Below, one piece after another: positions 55,073 through 63,779 of a DNA stretch of 64,000 bases; within the stretch, counting starts at the first letter, position 1; every line of letters begins with the position of its first letter. The DNA is from Enterococcus larvae (lineage in GTDB: Bacteria > Bacillota > Bacilli > Lactobacillales > Enterococcaceae): the NCBI RefSeq assembly GCF_017830045.1, contig NZ_JAEDXU010000004.1:248001-312000 (forward strand), written 5' to 3'. The notes under the pieces were generated by a model. The model saw nothing but the letters and a program-made list of their open reading frames with translations. It ran no database searches and had not been told where the DNA came from. A program made the translations under genes and the position numbers.

Positions 55073-55804
55073 TTGAATGCAAATCAACTAAAATTTTTTA
55101 TGATGGGATTGATGGTTCTTGACCATATTTCCTTCTTCGTTTCAGATACCACCTCGATCATTTTTCATATCATCACACGATGTGTCGGTGTTTTCTTTGC
55201 TTACATGATCGTTGAAGGGTTCTTCCATACTAGAAATCGGAAAAACTATTTCCTTCGGTTAGCTGGTGCTGCGGGCATCATGCTCATCGGCAATAGCTTA
55301 CTGAACCTTTGGATAAAAAATCCGGCAGTACAGGCTCACAACAATATTTTCCTCACGTTGACAGTGGGCTTGCTGCTGTTGATTATCGTCGATTGGATCA
55401 AGACTGTTCCGGTGATCGCCTTCAAGCTTGCCGGAATTCTAGCAGCTGTGGGGGTATTAGCTGTGGGCTCTATGTTTACCGAGGGCGGCACTGTTCTTCT
55501 TCCTTTCATCCTGATCACTTACTTTACGTACCAAAAAGTGTTGTTGCGTGATGCCTGCTACCTCATATTTTCTCTTTTACTACTCTTTACCAGCTTTCAA
55601 TGGATGGGCGACTGGTCGAATACATTAATGATGTTAGGGATGAATTCAGACTTCGCATTCATCTCAGTCATTCCCTTTCTGCATCTATACAATGGAGAAA
55701 AAGGAAAGACTTCAGACTTTTCAAAATATGCCTTCTACGTTTTTTATCCACTGCATTTATGGGTGATTGCGATCGTCTCTAACTTAATGGTTATCAATGG
55801 ATAA
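55073..55804 (+). CDS. TraX family membrane protein
   Basis: A 243-aa membrane protein with about seven to eight helices. Starts at TTG 55073 with AAAAGGA 9 bp upstream (MNANQLKFFMMGLMVLDHIS). The motifs LDHISFF, FHIITRCVGVFFAYMIVEGFFHT and the C-terminal FYVFYPLHLWVIAIV are typical of the TraX/acyltransferase-like family. TraX acetylates F pilin in enterobacteria; the chromosomal Gram-positive members have no known role. Not part of a conjugation locus here. Terminator follows. Confidence 0.82.
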   Translation: MNANQLKFFMMGLMVLDHISFFVSDTTSIIFHIITRCVGVFFAYMIVEGFFHTRNRKNYFLRLAGAAGIMLIGNSLLNLWIKNPAVQAHNNIFLTLTVGLLLLIIVDWIKTVPVIAFKLAGILAAVGVLAVGSMFTEGGTVLLPFILITYFTYQKVLLRDACYLIFSLLLLFTSFQWMGDWSNTLMMLGMNSDFAFISVIPFLHLYNGEKGKTSDFSKYAFYVFYPLHLWVIAIVSNLMVING

Positions 55805-55832
55805 TTGGACGCTCTTTTTCGGTTATTAAAGA

Positions 55833-55875
55833 AGAGCAGGAGCTGCTTCAATCAGAATGAAGCAGCTCCTGCTCT
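55833..55875. terminator. Bidirectional terminator after traX-like gene
   Basis: Perfect 18-bp stem (55833-55850 with 55858-55875), loop ATCAGAA, flanked by A and T residues. Confidence 0.85.
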
Positions 55876-55916
55876 TTGTATATCCATATCTTATGGCTAA
55901 CACAAAGCCAATGTAA

Positions 55917-56900
55917 TCAAGGCTGACTGCTGTTCATAATGCCCAGTGTAAGTTCAGATAAAAATCGATCAGTATCCTTTACAAAATCAGTATGTCTGCC
56001 ATTTCCATTTTCATAAAGCTGAATAGCCGGCAGCTCTGCTTGGAGGATTCGATTCATCAAATCCATTTTTTCTGGATACTGGTAGAACAACTGACCTTTA
56101 GGATAGCTGGATTCTTTATGCCAACGTTCAAAATCTGAAAAAAAGCTCCAATGTTTTGGTTGTTTGATTTGTATAAAAAAGGATGGATCAACATAGTAAG
56201 CAAAACGGTACCAGCCGTGAACTTGCAGTGGAAAAGATTTGAACGGAGCACTAACCTCACTCAATCGTTGGTACGCTTTACAAAGTGCTTCTAAATGCTC
56301 ACTGCATGCCGTTGCATCTCGCTCAAGCAGTGCAAGTAAATATAAAATACTTTCTTTCTCCCAAGTTGTTTTTTTCTTCGCCAAAAATTTGTCAGCAAGA
56401 ACTTTTGTTTCAATAAACCGTTCATCCTGATGATAGATCATGATTTCCATAAAATTTCGACAGATTTCAGTATAAAATTTACCTTTTCCTGAAGGAAAAT
56501 TTTTTGGAAAAAAGATTGAAAGTTCATCAAAATTGTTACAAGTGAATGCCGCAAGCAAATCCCAGAGGGCATTTGAATGATCCGTTCCACTTGCCAATGT
56601 GGCTCCATAGATTAAGTTAAATCGAGTGTTTTGATAGATTACATTATTAAGCAATGCCCAGTCTCTCTGTTGCATGGCATGCATGTAACTAAAGCGCATT
56701 TTACGACCAAGAATTCCTAAATAAATCTTGACTTGTCTATTGGTATCTGGAAATTCTTGAGAGAGGTACTTCTTGTAAATCTCTTCATTTTCAACTTCAA
56801 AATCTTCTATATTTAATGAAATCTGCGGCGCGCCAAATTTTTCAATCCCCTTATTGTAATCATTCATCCATGCAGTAATGAATTTCTCCACATTGCTCAT
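55917..56900 (-). CDS. Helical protein of unknown function, possibly Imm49-like
   Basis: A 327-aa soluble protein, helix-rich with repeats of amphipathic helices (YLGILGRKMRFSYMHAMQQRDW, ALWDLLAAFTCNNFDELSIFFP, ILYLLALLERDATACSEHLEAL). The pattern of helical hairpins is reminiscent of immunity 49 family proteins, but this is weak and no catalytic motif is visible. ATG at 56900 has GGAGAG 8 bp upstream. Single gene, convergent with the TraX-like gene. If it is an immunity protein it is an orphan, as no toxin gene adjoins it. Confidence 0.55.
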   Translation of the reverse strand: MSNVEKFITAWMNDYNKGIEKFGAPQISLNIEDFEVENEEIYKKYLSQEFPDTNRQVKIYLGILGRKMRFSYMHAMQQRDWALLNNVIYQNTRFNLIYGATLASGTDHSNALWDLLAAFTCNNFDELSIFFPKNFPSGKGKFYTEICRNFMEIMIYHQDERFIETKVLADKFLAKKKTTWEKESILYLLALLERDATACSEHLEALCKAYQRLSEVSAPFKSFPLQVHGWYRFAYYVDPSFFIQIKQPKHWSFFSDFERWHKESSYPKGQLFYQYPEKMDLMNRILQAELPAIQLYENGNGRHTDFVKDTDRFLSELTLGIMNSSQP

Positions 56901-57103
56901 GTCATTCTCTCCTTCAATTTTCCACATCGAATCCTCTATTCATCCTTGAGAGCATCTTATTATGCAAACTTTTCCTGGAAAAAACAAATGGATTTCCGTC
57001 CACAATCAACAAACATATGTAAGAAGCGAACCTTTCATCTCATTCATAGTCCCTTCTTCTATAGTTTAGTTTAGCTCATTGATCGTATCAAGTAGCTTTT
57101 GAA

Positions 57104-57136
57104 TAAAAAAACACTAACAAGTTCTATGTTAGTGTT
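57104..57136 (-). terminator. Terminator of the methyltransferase gene
   Basis: Stem AACACTAACA (57110-57119) with TGTTAGTGTT (57127-57136), T-run on the minus strand. Confidence 0.85.
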
Positions 57137-57197
57137 CAAATGACAGATAATATTCTCTGATAGAGGATAGCTACGAAAAAAGCGAAGCGCCTTTGAT

Positions 57198-57803
57198 TCA
57201 GCCTTCCTTAACACTTCTAAGAATGTAGTAGCCTTTATCCTTCGTCACGATTTCAACATTGCCGAAAACTTCTTCCATTCGCTTCTGAGCACTTGGCGCC
57301 CCTTGCTTCTTTTGAATAACGACTGTTAAAGTCCCTCCGACCGCCAACAACGGTTCAGCTTCGATCAATATCTCATGAACGACCTTCTTGCCTGCACGAA
57401 TCGGCGGATTGCTGACAATTGCAGCGTATTGTTTTTCATGAAGTGTCGCATAGATATTTGACGTGTGGATATCCACGTTCTCTATGTGATTCTTTTGTGC
57501 ATTCTCCTCGGCTAATGATACTGCCCGCTGATTGACATCGATCATTTCAACTGTTCTTCCAGACGCATACGCTAGTGAAAGACCAATTGGACCATAGCCG
57601 CAGCCGACATCCAGGATTCTTCCTTCCGGCAGACTATCCCAATCAAAGGCATCGATCAGAACGCGCGAACCATAGTCTACACCATTACGTGAGAATACGC
57701 CGCTGTCTGTCATAAAACGAAAATTTTTCCCAACCAGCTCAAAGGACCATTCTTCAATATCATGTGCTGTATTAGGATTTTCAGTATAATAATGGTTTGT
57801 CAT
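57198..57803 (-). CDS. rsmC: Class I methyltransferase, RsmC/YbxB type
   Basis: A 201-aa SAM-dependent methylase. SAM motif LDVGCGYGPIGLSLA (about 63-77) and the base-flipping catalytic motif VSNPPIRAGK (about 133-142) identify the RsmC/small-domain RsmJ-like group, single domain as in Firmicutes (YbxB). Likely methylates guanine in 16S rRNA; the exact position is not shown by the sequence. N-terminal MTNHYYTENPNTAHD is typical for this group in lactic acid bacteria. Confidence 0.88.
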   Translation of the reverse strand: MTNHYYTENPNTAHDIEEWSFELVGKNFRFMTDSGVFSRNGVDYGSRVLIDAFDWDSLPEGRILDVGCGYGPIGLSLAYASGRTVEMIDVNQRAVSLAEENAQKNHIENVDIHTSNIYATLHEKQYAAIVSNPPIRAGKKVVHEILIEAEPLLAVGGTLTVVIQKKQGAPSAQKRMEEVFGNVEIVTKDKGYYILRSVKEG

Positions 57804-57821
57804 TGTCTCGTTCCTTTACTC

Positions 57822-58030
57822 AAAGAGGTCGGGACAAAAGTGGGATGCTCCATGAACTAAGGCAGGATCTGTGAAGTGTCTCCATCAACTTCTACACATG
57901 AAGCATGCTAGAGTTGCAGGACTTGGCTCTTCTCATATTTCTTAATTCCGAAGGAACAGCTTTTGTACCGCCATTTATTCGTATTTAGAGAGTAGGGCAA
58001 CGTTCATCTTGATTATTGTCCCACTAATCT
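57822..58030. repeat. Dispersed palindromic repeat, copy 3
   Basis: Same orientation as 22235-22414: begins AAAGAGGTCGGGACAAAAGTG, contains GCCATTTATTCGTATTTA and ends TGATTATTGTCCCACTAATC. About 209 bp. Between the methyltransferase and SGNH hydrolase genes. Confidence 0.65.
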
Positions 58031-58059
58031 GTTTATTCTATATCATCGCTTTTCATAAG

Positions 58060-58638
58060 CTACGCAACAAGTTTACCTTTTATCTCCCGAACAATCAAGG
58101 CAGCTAAAAATTCATAGCCGTATTCAGAAAAATGCAGTCCATCTGCCTGTAAAAATTCATCCACACCAGGGTAGGCACTCAGTACATGGTACATATCAAC
58201 AGTTGGTACATTGTATTTTCCGCCGACTTCTTTAGCAGCAGCCACAAAGCGTTGAACCTCTTCATCTTGACGACTTGGTTGTCGCGCAGTGTCGATAAAC
58301 GGCGGTGTAAACAGAATCACTTTTTCAACGCCGATTTGTTCAATCATTTGAGAAAGATTTTCCTTGTATGCCTGCACATCGATTGGATAGCTTTCAGAGC
58401 AATCATTTGCCCCAAAGAAAATCGTGACGTAATCCGGCTTTTCTGTCAGAACATCTCTTTCCAGCCTCTTCAAACCACCAGCTGAAGTATCTCCCGGAAT
58501 ACCGGCATTGGCAATCAAAATATCTGTAAACCCCTGTGCTGTAAGGTCATCCTTCACTAGATTCGTCAACACCGGCGAAGCAGCCTCACCTAGATATCCT
58601 GCTGTAATACTGTCTCCAAATAAAACCAATTTTGTCAT
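58060..58638 (-). CDS. SGNH/GDSL hydrolase
   Basis: A 192-aa esterase/lipase of the SGNH fold, cytoplasmic (no signal peptide). Block I FGDSITAGY (nucleophile Ser), block II GIPGDTSAGGL, block III FFGANDC and block V DGLHFSEYGYE with catalytic Asp and His are all intact. ATG at 58638 follows AGAGGG; upstream in-frame codons lack a site. Probably an acyl esterase of the TesA/YpmR type; the substrate is unknown. Single gene. Confidence 0.88.
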   Translation of the reverse strand: MTKLVLFGDSITAGYLGEAASPVLTNLVKDDLTAQGFTDILIANAGIPGDTSAGGLKRLERDVLTEKPDYVTIFFGANDCSESYPIDVQAYKENLSQMIEQIGVEKVILFTPPFIDTARQPSRQDEEVQRFVAAAKEVGGKYNVPTVDMYHVLSAYPGVDEFLQADGLHFSEYGYEFLAALIVREIKGKLVA

Positions 58639-58911
58639 ACTGAACCCTCTCTTCTTCCTCACTAAAAACAGCTGCCTTTGGATGCTCAATCACTTGTTGT
58701 TTCCATCCACGACCCGACATTGATCTTGCGCTTCCTACAAGAGCACTTAAAAGAATCTTTGCCGACTGCTGAATTGACTTCTAGCTTTATGATACCACTG
58801 AGAAAAACTTTTTCCCAAACAAACATTTCTTTCACTAATTACTGTGTAGAATTACAGCTGTTTGTGTTAAAATAAGCAAAGAAAAACATGTCACTGTTGG
58901 CGGAGGATCAA

Positions 58912-59835
58912 ATGGACGAAAAAATGAATTATTATCGTATTCCTCGTGAGGAATGGCTGGGATTCTACCGAAATGGAGAAGCCCCGATGACAGAAGAGGA
59001 ATTGGAAAATATCAAAGGCTTTAACGATCAGATTTCACTGCAGGATGTAGAAGACATTTACGTTCCGCTAACTCATCTGATCCATTTGCATATGAAGGAA
59101 TTTGAATCTCTGACATTAAGCAAAGGGCTGTTCTTGCATAGATATGTTCCAGTACCGCCATTCATCATCGGTATTGCCGGAAGTGTGGCTGTCGGAAAAA
59201 GTACCACTGCCCGACTACTGCAGACGATTCTGTCACGGATCTTCAAGCGCCGCAATGTACAGTTGATTACGACTGATGGTTTTCTTTATCCAAACAAAGT
59301 ATTGGAAGAACGCGGCATCATGAACCGCAAGGGCTTCCCTGAAAGCTATGATATGGAAAAATTGATTGGATTCTTGAATCGGGTCAAAAACGGCGAAGAT
59401 GAGATTCGTGTGCCGATGTACTCACATAGCGTGTATGACATCATTGATGGCGAATACGAGATCATCAATCAACCGGATATATTGATCGTTGAAGGGATCA
59501 ACACTTTACAATTGCCTGCCAACCAACAGATTTATGTCAGTGATTTTTTTGACTTTTCTGTGTTTGTTGACGCGGATCCAAAGCTGATTGAAAAATGGTA
59601 CCTGGATCGCTTCGGCGCATTGCTTGATACTGCCTTTCTTGAACCAGATAATTATTACTATCAATATGCGATCGGTAACCGTGAAGAAGCCTTTGAAATG
59701 GCAAAAGGCGTATGGAAAAGTGTGAATTTGAAGAATTTAGAAGAATATATCTTGCCTACCAGAGGACGAGCTGATATCATACTCCATAAAACGGAAAAGC
59801 ATATCATCGATGAAATCTATCTACGAAAGTATTGA
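58912..59835 (+). CDS. coaA: Pantothenate kinase, type I
   Basis: CoaA (307 aa) phosphorylates pantothenate, the first step to coenzyme A. P-loop GIAGSVAVGKSTTARLLQ (about 86-103), LITTDGFLYPNKVLEERG, and SYDMEKLIGFLNRVK are diagnostic. ATG at 58912 has GGAGG 5-6 bp upstream; the frame opens earlier without such a site. Single gene upstream of guaA with a 175-bp gap. Confidence 0.96.
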   Translation: MDEKMNYYRIPREEWLGFYRNGEAPMTEEELENIKGFNDQISLQDVEDIYVPLTHLIHLHMKEFESLTLSKGLFLHRYVPVPPFIIGIAGSVAVGKSTTARLLQTILSRIFKRRNVQLITTDGFLYPNKVLEERGIMNRKGFPESYDMEKLIGFLNRVKNGEDEIRVPMYSHSVYDIIDGEYEIINQPDILIVEGINTLQLPANQQIYVSDFFDFSVFVDADPKLIEKWYLDRFGALLDTAFLEPDNYYYQYAIGNREEAFEMAKGVWKSVNLKNLEEYILPTRGRADIILHKTEKHIIDEIYLRKY

Positions 59836-60010
59836 TTTTTAAAATGACAGATGCGAAATGTGTTAAATCAATCAATAATGAAACACCATAACTTTGCTTT
59901 TAAAGAGAGCTAAAGTCGACAGAAAAAGAACGGATTCGTCTGTCCCTTTTTTATCGGCAAACATATCAGCTGCTCTTTATATAAAATTCTAATAGATAGG
60001 GGTAATAAAT

Positions 60011-61567
60011 GTGACGAACATGTCCGAAATGACAAGCGTTGAAAAAATCATCGTTTTAGACTACGGCAGCCAGTACAACCAGCTGATCACTCGCCGTATT
60101 CGCGAATTTGGCGTCTTTTCAGAATTATTGAGCCACCGTATCACCGCTGCAGAAGTAAAAGAGATTGCACCAAAAGGGATCATCCTTTCCGGAGGACCGA
60201 ATAGTGTGTATGACGAAAATGCGTTTCGTATCGATCCGGAAATCCTTGAATTAGGTATTCCGATTTTAGGTATCTGCTACGGCATGCAGCTGTTGACTTA
60301 TTCTCTTGATGGAAAAGTAGAACCTGCGAAAAACCGTGAATACGGAAAAGCAGAATTAGAAGTCACTGTAAAGGATGCGGCTCTTTTCAACGGACTGCCA
60401 TCTCCGCAAACAGTCTGGATGAGTCACGGCGATTTGGTCACAGAGCTTCCAACAGGCTTCGAGCTTGTTGCGACAAGTAAAGACTGCCCTATCGCTTCTA
60501 TTCAAGATACAACACGTAACTTCTACGGCGTACAGTTCCATCCGGAGGTTCGCCACTCTGAATACGGCAATGATCTGCTTCGTCACTTTGCATTCGATGT
60601 CTGTAACTGTTCAGGCAACTGGTCAATGGAAAACTTCATTGATATGGAAATTGCTAAAGTACGTGAAAAAGTCGGTGACCGCAAAGTCTTGCTTGGTCTT
60701 TCCGGCGGTGTTGACTCCAGTGTCGTGGGTGTTCTTTTACAAAAAGCAATCGGCGACCAGCTGACTTGTATCTTTGTCGATCACGGCTTACTTAGAAAAG
60801 GCGAAGGCGATCAGGTAATGGATATGCTGGGTGGAAAATTCGGCTTGAACATCATCCGTGTCAATGCTCAAAAACGTTTCCTTGATAAATTAGCCGGCGT
60901 TTCTGATCCGGAAGAAAAACGTAAAATCATCGGTAATGAGTTCGTTTATGTCTTCGACGACGAAGCAACAAAACTAGACGGCATCGACTTCCTTGCACAA
61001 GGAACCCTATATACAGATGTTATCGAGAGCGGAACAGAGACAGCTCAAACCATCAAATCTCACCATAACGTAGGTGGATTACCGGAAGATATGCAGTTCG
61101 AATTGATCGAACCCTTGAATACATTATTCAAGGATGAAGTTCGTGCACTAGGAACAGAGCTTGGCATGCCTGACAATATCGTTTGGCGCCAGCCATTCCC
61201 GGGACCTGGTCTTGGTATCCGTGTCCTTGGCGAAATCACAGAAGAAAAATTGGAGATCGTCCGCAATTCAGACGCGATCCTTAGAGAAGAAATTGCCAAT
61301 GCCGGCCTAGACCGCGACATCTGGCAATACTTCACAGTACTGCCAGGTATCCGCAGCGTTGGCGTTATGGGTGATGGCCGTACTTACGATTACACAGTAG
61401 GTATCCGTGCTGTGACTTCTATTGACGGCATGACCGCTGACTTTGCCCGCATCCCATGGGATGTACTGCAAAAAATCAGCGTACGTATCGTAAACGAAGT
61501 CGATCACGTCAACCGCATCGTGTATGACATTACGAGCAAACCACCAGCAACCGTGGAGTGGGAATAA
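60011..61567 (+). CDS. guaA: GMP synthase (glutamine-hydrolysing)
   Basis: GuaA (518 aa) aminates XMP to GMP. N-terminal class I amidotransferase domain with GICYGMQ (nucleophile Cys) and [10 protein letters not shown] (His/Glu); ATP pyrophosphatase domain with P-loop [10 protein letters not shown] (about 233-242); C-terminal dimerisation domain ending [12 protein letters not shown]. Start is GTG 60011 with AGGGG 8 bp upstream; an ATG follows at codon 4. The 3' end of guaA is a known integration site for mobile elements in Firmicutes, and accessory DNA follows here. Confidence 0.97.
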   Translation: MTNMSEMTSVEKIIVLDYGSQYNQLITRRIREFGVFSELLSHRITAAEVKEIAPKGIILSGGPNSVYDENAFRIDPEILELGIPILGICYGMQLLTYSLDGKVEPAKNREYGKAELEVTVKDAALFNGLPSPQTVWMSHGDLVTELPTGFELVATSKDCPIASIQDTTRNFYGVQFHPEVRHSEYGNDLLRHFAFDVCNCSGNWSMENFIDMEIAKVREKVGDRKVLLGLSGGVDSSVVGVLLQKAIGDQLTCIFVDHGLLRKGEGDQVMDMLGGKFGLNIIRVNAQKRFLDKLAGVSDPEEKRKIIGNEFVYVFDDEATKLDGIDFLAQGTLYTDVIESGTETAQTIKSHHNVGGLPEDMQFELIEPLNTLFKDEVRALGTELGMPDNIVWRQPFPGPGLGIRVLGEITEEKLEIVRNSDAILREEIANAGLDRDIWQYFTVLPGIRSVGVMGDGRTYDYTVGIRAVTSIDGMTADFARIPWDVLQKISVRIVNEVDHVNRIVYDITSKPPATVEWE

Positions 61568-61687
61568 TATACAGGTGAATCACTCACAAACCCATTGATT
61601 TATAAGGGTTTCTGCTCCATTAAATTATTCCAGAATAATAATTTTATACAAATTTGGTACCTCGTGTAACCGCGTTTGTAACCACGA
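61568..61687. other. guaA downstream junction, possible attachment region
   Basis: Contains the paired sequences GGTACCTCGTGTAACC and GCGTTTGTAACCACG just before a terminator, a layout resembling the 3' end of integrase genes of elements inserted at guaA. No integrase frame is left, and no duplicated guaA end was found in the window. Confidence 0.35.
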
Positions 61688-61714
61688 AGTCAGTCAGAAA
61701 TGGCTGGCTTTTTT
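61688..61714 (+). terminator. Terminator upstream of HEPN gene
   Basis: AGTCAGTCA-GAAA-TGGCTGGCT: 9-bp stem with wobble pairs, GAAA tetraloop, then TTTTT. It stands before rather than after the gene, so it probably belonged to an earlier gene; readthrough from guaA would be stopped here. Confidence 0.8.
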
Positions 61715-61741
61715 ATCAGAGTACTTAGGAAGAAGATTGCG

Positions 61742-62713
61742 ATGGGAAGAGATGCTCTAGTTTATATTCCAAAAGGTAATCAAAAAAAAGCGATAACTGA
61801 ACAGCTTAGATTACTTAACTTCAAGAAAATAAAAGATTTTTATTATTGTGGGGATGATTTAGAATTTAAACATTATTCTGGTGTTAGATCCTGTTTTATA
61901 GAAGTCGACAACGATGAGAAAGAAGAGTATAACTTCATTCTGGCTGTTCATACACAAGCAGCTGCCAATGCTCATGACATATCTCATCAAAATTTCACAT
62001 TAAAACATTTAAAAAATTATTTTAATACACATTTCCACAGTGACTATGGAAAAAATTGCTACTTTCCTTACGATGGGAATCCAAACTCCTTTGGAGCTGA
62101 AAATGGTTGTTTCTACGCAATAGACAAGCTAGAGAACAATTTCTCTACACTTAAATACTCATTAAGTAACTATCCTGATGATTCAGAGCAAGAATTGTTA
62201 CTTCCTACTTTTGGTATTCCATCCCCAAGTATTTTTACTGCAAATATATACTTAACTTATCTATGCTCAATAATTGAACAGTATTTCAAACTCACTTTTA
62301 TAGCTATTTTTAGATTTTCAAAAAACAAAGAACAGATACTAAAAAAAGGTAGTAGATTTTTCCCCTTTGATTTAGCTTCCATAAGTAATGGGACTTTATC
62401 TATCGAAGAAGCTTTTGCAAATACACTATCTTTCCAAAATATCAAAAAAATAAATTCAAATTTTGGAATGCTAGATTCAACATTAGATATTTCATCTTCT
62501 TTAAAAAAACTGTATATGAGAAGAAAAGAAAATTTGTATGAAGCATTGAATCGAATTTTAGAGCAACGTCATGGATTAATACATCAGATAGACATTAATT
62601 TGACTTATTCAAAATCTGACTTCCTAAAAGGTATTGATTGTATAAATACATCACTTCTCAGAGTGTATGATTACTTATGTCAAACTTACTCTTGGGAAAA
62701 TCAGTTAACTTAA
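61742..62713 (+). CDS. HEPN-motif protein, possible RNase or defence protein
   Basis: A 323-aa soluble protein of no recognised full-length family. The C-terminal helical part has EQRHGLIHQ (Arg276-x4-His281), the R-x4-6-H signature of HEPN RNases, within helices RKENLYEALNRIL and SDFLKGIDCINTSLLRVYDYL, closest in style to RiboL-PSP-HEPN domains. The N-terminal half (ALVYIPKGNQKKAITEQLRLL, GVRSCFIEVDN) appears alpha/beta. ATG at 61742 has AGGA 11 bp upstream. Very AT-rich (well below neighbours such as guaA), pointing to horizontal transfer. No antitoxin gene adjoins it except a 46-aa frame downstream. Confidence 0.6.
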   Translation: MGRDALVYIPKGNQKKAITEQLRLLNFKKIKDFYYCGDDLEFKHYSGVRSCFIEVDNDEKEEYNFILAVHTQAAANAHDISHQNFTLKHLKNYFNTHFHSDYGKNCYFPYDGNPNSFGAENGCFYAIDKLENNFSTLKYSLSNYPDDSEQELLLPTFGIPSPSIFTANIYLTYLCSIIEQYFKLTFIAIFRFSKNKEQILKKGSRFFPFDLASISNGTLSIEEAFANTLSFQNIKKINSNFGMLDSTLDISSSLKKLYMRRKENLYEALNRILEQRHGLIHQIDINLTYSKSDFLKGIDCINTSLLRVYDYLCQTYSWENQLT

Positions 62714-62783
62714 AATTTTTATGAATGCATTAGAAAAATTCATAAAAAAGCAAAATCTTATATTAAGCAATAAGTGAAATTGT

Positions 62784-62811
62784 AAAGCCAGCCGAAAAAT
62801 CTGCTGGCTTT
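62784..62811 (+). terminator. Terminator after HEPN gene
   Basis: Stem AAAGCCAGC (62784-62792) with GCTGGCTTT (62803-62811), followed by a T-rich stretch. Confidence 0.8.
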
Positions 62812-62875
62812 CTTATTTCTAAAATGAAATATCATAACATTCTTCTGCAGTTTCTACTAACGATGAAAGGTTTAT

Positions 62876-63016
62876 ATGCTATTCAATTATGAGGATGGCT
62901 CCCTTATATTACTTATGCAAAAAAACGAGAACATTCTTCCTTCTAATGAAAAGATTGATGAAATTCATAAGTTTGTTCAAAATTTAAAATATAAAAAAAC
63001 AGTAAATTCTTACTAA
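62876..63016 (+). CDS. 46-aa small protein or gene remnant
   Basis: Reads MLFNYEDGSLILLMQKNENI ... HKFVQNLKYKKTVNSY, with AAAGG 5-6 bp before the ATG. The composition (strand-turn-strand followed by a helix) looks like the end of a larger protein. Not recognised; could be a true small gene or a remnant. Confidence 0.4.
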   Translation: MLFNYEDGSLILLMQKNENILPSNEKIDEIHKFVQNLKYKKTVNSY

Positions 63017-63042
63017 AAACAAGAAAATCATTATCTGCCGCA

Positions 63043-63072
63043 TTGTCCGGCTATTCACTCCTATGGTAAAAT
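63043..63072 (+). promoter_or_regulatory. Promoter of second LXG operon
   Basis: -35 TTGTCC (63043-63048), 18 bp, -10 TAAAAT (63067-63072), about 30 bp before the start codon. Confidence 0.55.
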
Positions 63073-63102
63073 TTTTATGTAACATCAAAAAGGAGGTTTA
63101 CC

Positions 63103-63420
63103 ATGAGTGATGGAAAGGAAGTAAAAAGTGATTCGGCAGTTGCCGGACAAGTTGCTACAAAGATTGCTAGTTCTCTAGATGGTGCTGCCGGTGGCGGAGC
63201 AATACTGACAGACACACAAACAACCGTTGGAGGAAACCAAAATGCACAGGACGCGATCCAATCAATGTTCGGCGCCCAGAATAAAATAGTGCAGGCGATC
63301 GGGCAGGCTTCTAACAATCTGCAAAGTATTGCCAGTGAATTTGAAGCCGCAGATCAAGCGACAAGAAAATTGATTTCGTCTATTTCAATCCCCTCGCCTA
63401 TAAAAGGTGTGGGAGAATGA
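63103..63420 (+). CDS. LXG-associated small helical partner (DUF3130/TIGR04197 type)
   Basis: A 105-aa WXG100-sized protein (SDSAVAGQVATKIASSLDGA, TTVGGNQNAQDAIQ, ASEFEAADQATRKL) with the same layout as 35538-35855, including the TTVxGNxNAxxxIQ segment. AAAAGGAGG lies 8 bp before the ATG. First gene of the second LXG operon; overlaps the next gene by 4 bp. Confidence 0.8.
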   Translation: MSDGKEVKSDSAVAGQVATKIASSLDGAAGGGAILTDTQTTVGGNQNAQDAIQSMFGAQNKIVQAIGQASNNLQSIASEFEAADQATRKLISSISIPSPIKGVGE

Positions 63421-63779
63421 CAAAATCATTGGAAGAAATCCAACAAGAAGAACGTCAATTAGAGGTTGATTTGGAACAGGTTGACGATGAGACAAGGCAC
63501 CTAAAACAAATTGAAGAAGAGTATGACGACTTCTTCTACCATACATCGATCACCTTCACAGAAATGGACGAACAATTTGAAAAAAATGACTTCAACTGGT
63601 ACTTAAGCGATCGACTCGACGGATTACGTCATCAGCGATTTCATATTTTTACTGGACTGGACGAAGAACAGCAACAATTAAACAAGCAAAAACAAACGAT
63701 AACAGACACGCAAAGTGAGCTTTTCTACGAACGTAAAACCACGCTTACCAAAAAGGAGGTAAGCATAAATGAACGTTAG
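63417..63779 (+). CDS. LXG-associated coiled-coil partner (DUF3958-like)
   Basis: A 120-aa, highly charged, helical protein (EEIQQEERQLEVDLEQVDDE, EQQQLNKQKQTITDTQSELF). Same place and style as 35149-35541. Such proteins pair with the DUF3130-type protein and the LXG head to form the export signal. Overlaps the upstream gene by 4 bp and the LXG gene by 11 bp. Confidence 0.75.
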   Translation: MTKSLEEIQQEERQLEVDLEQVDDETRHLKQIEEEYDDFFYHTSITFTEMDEQFEKNDFNWYLSDRLDGLRHQRFHIFTGLDEEQQQLNKQKQTITDTQSELFYERKTTLTKKEVSINER

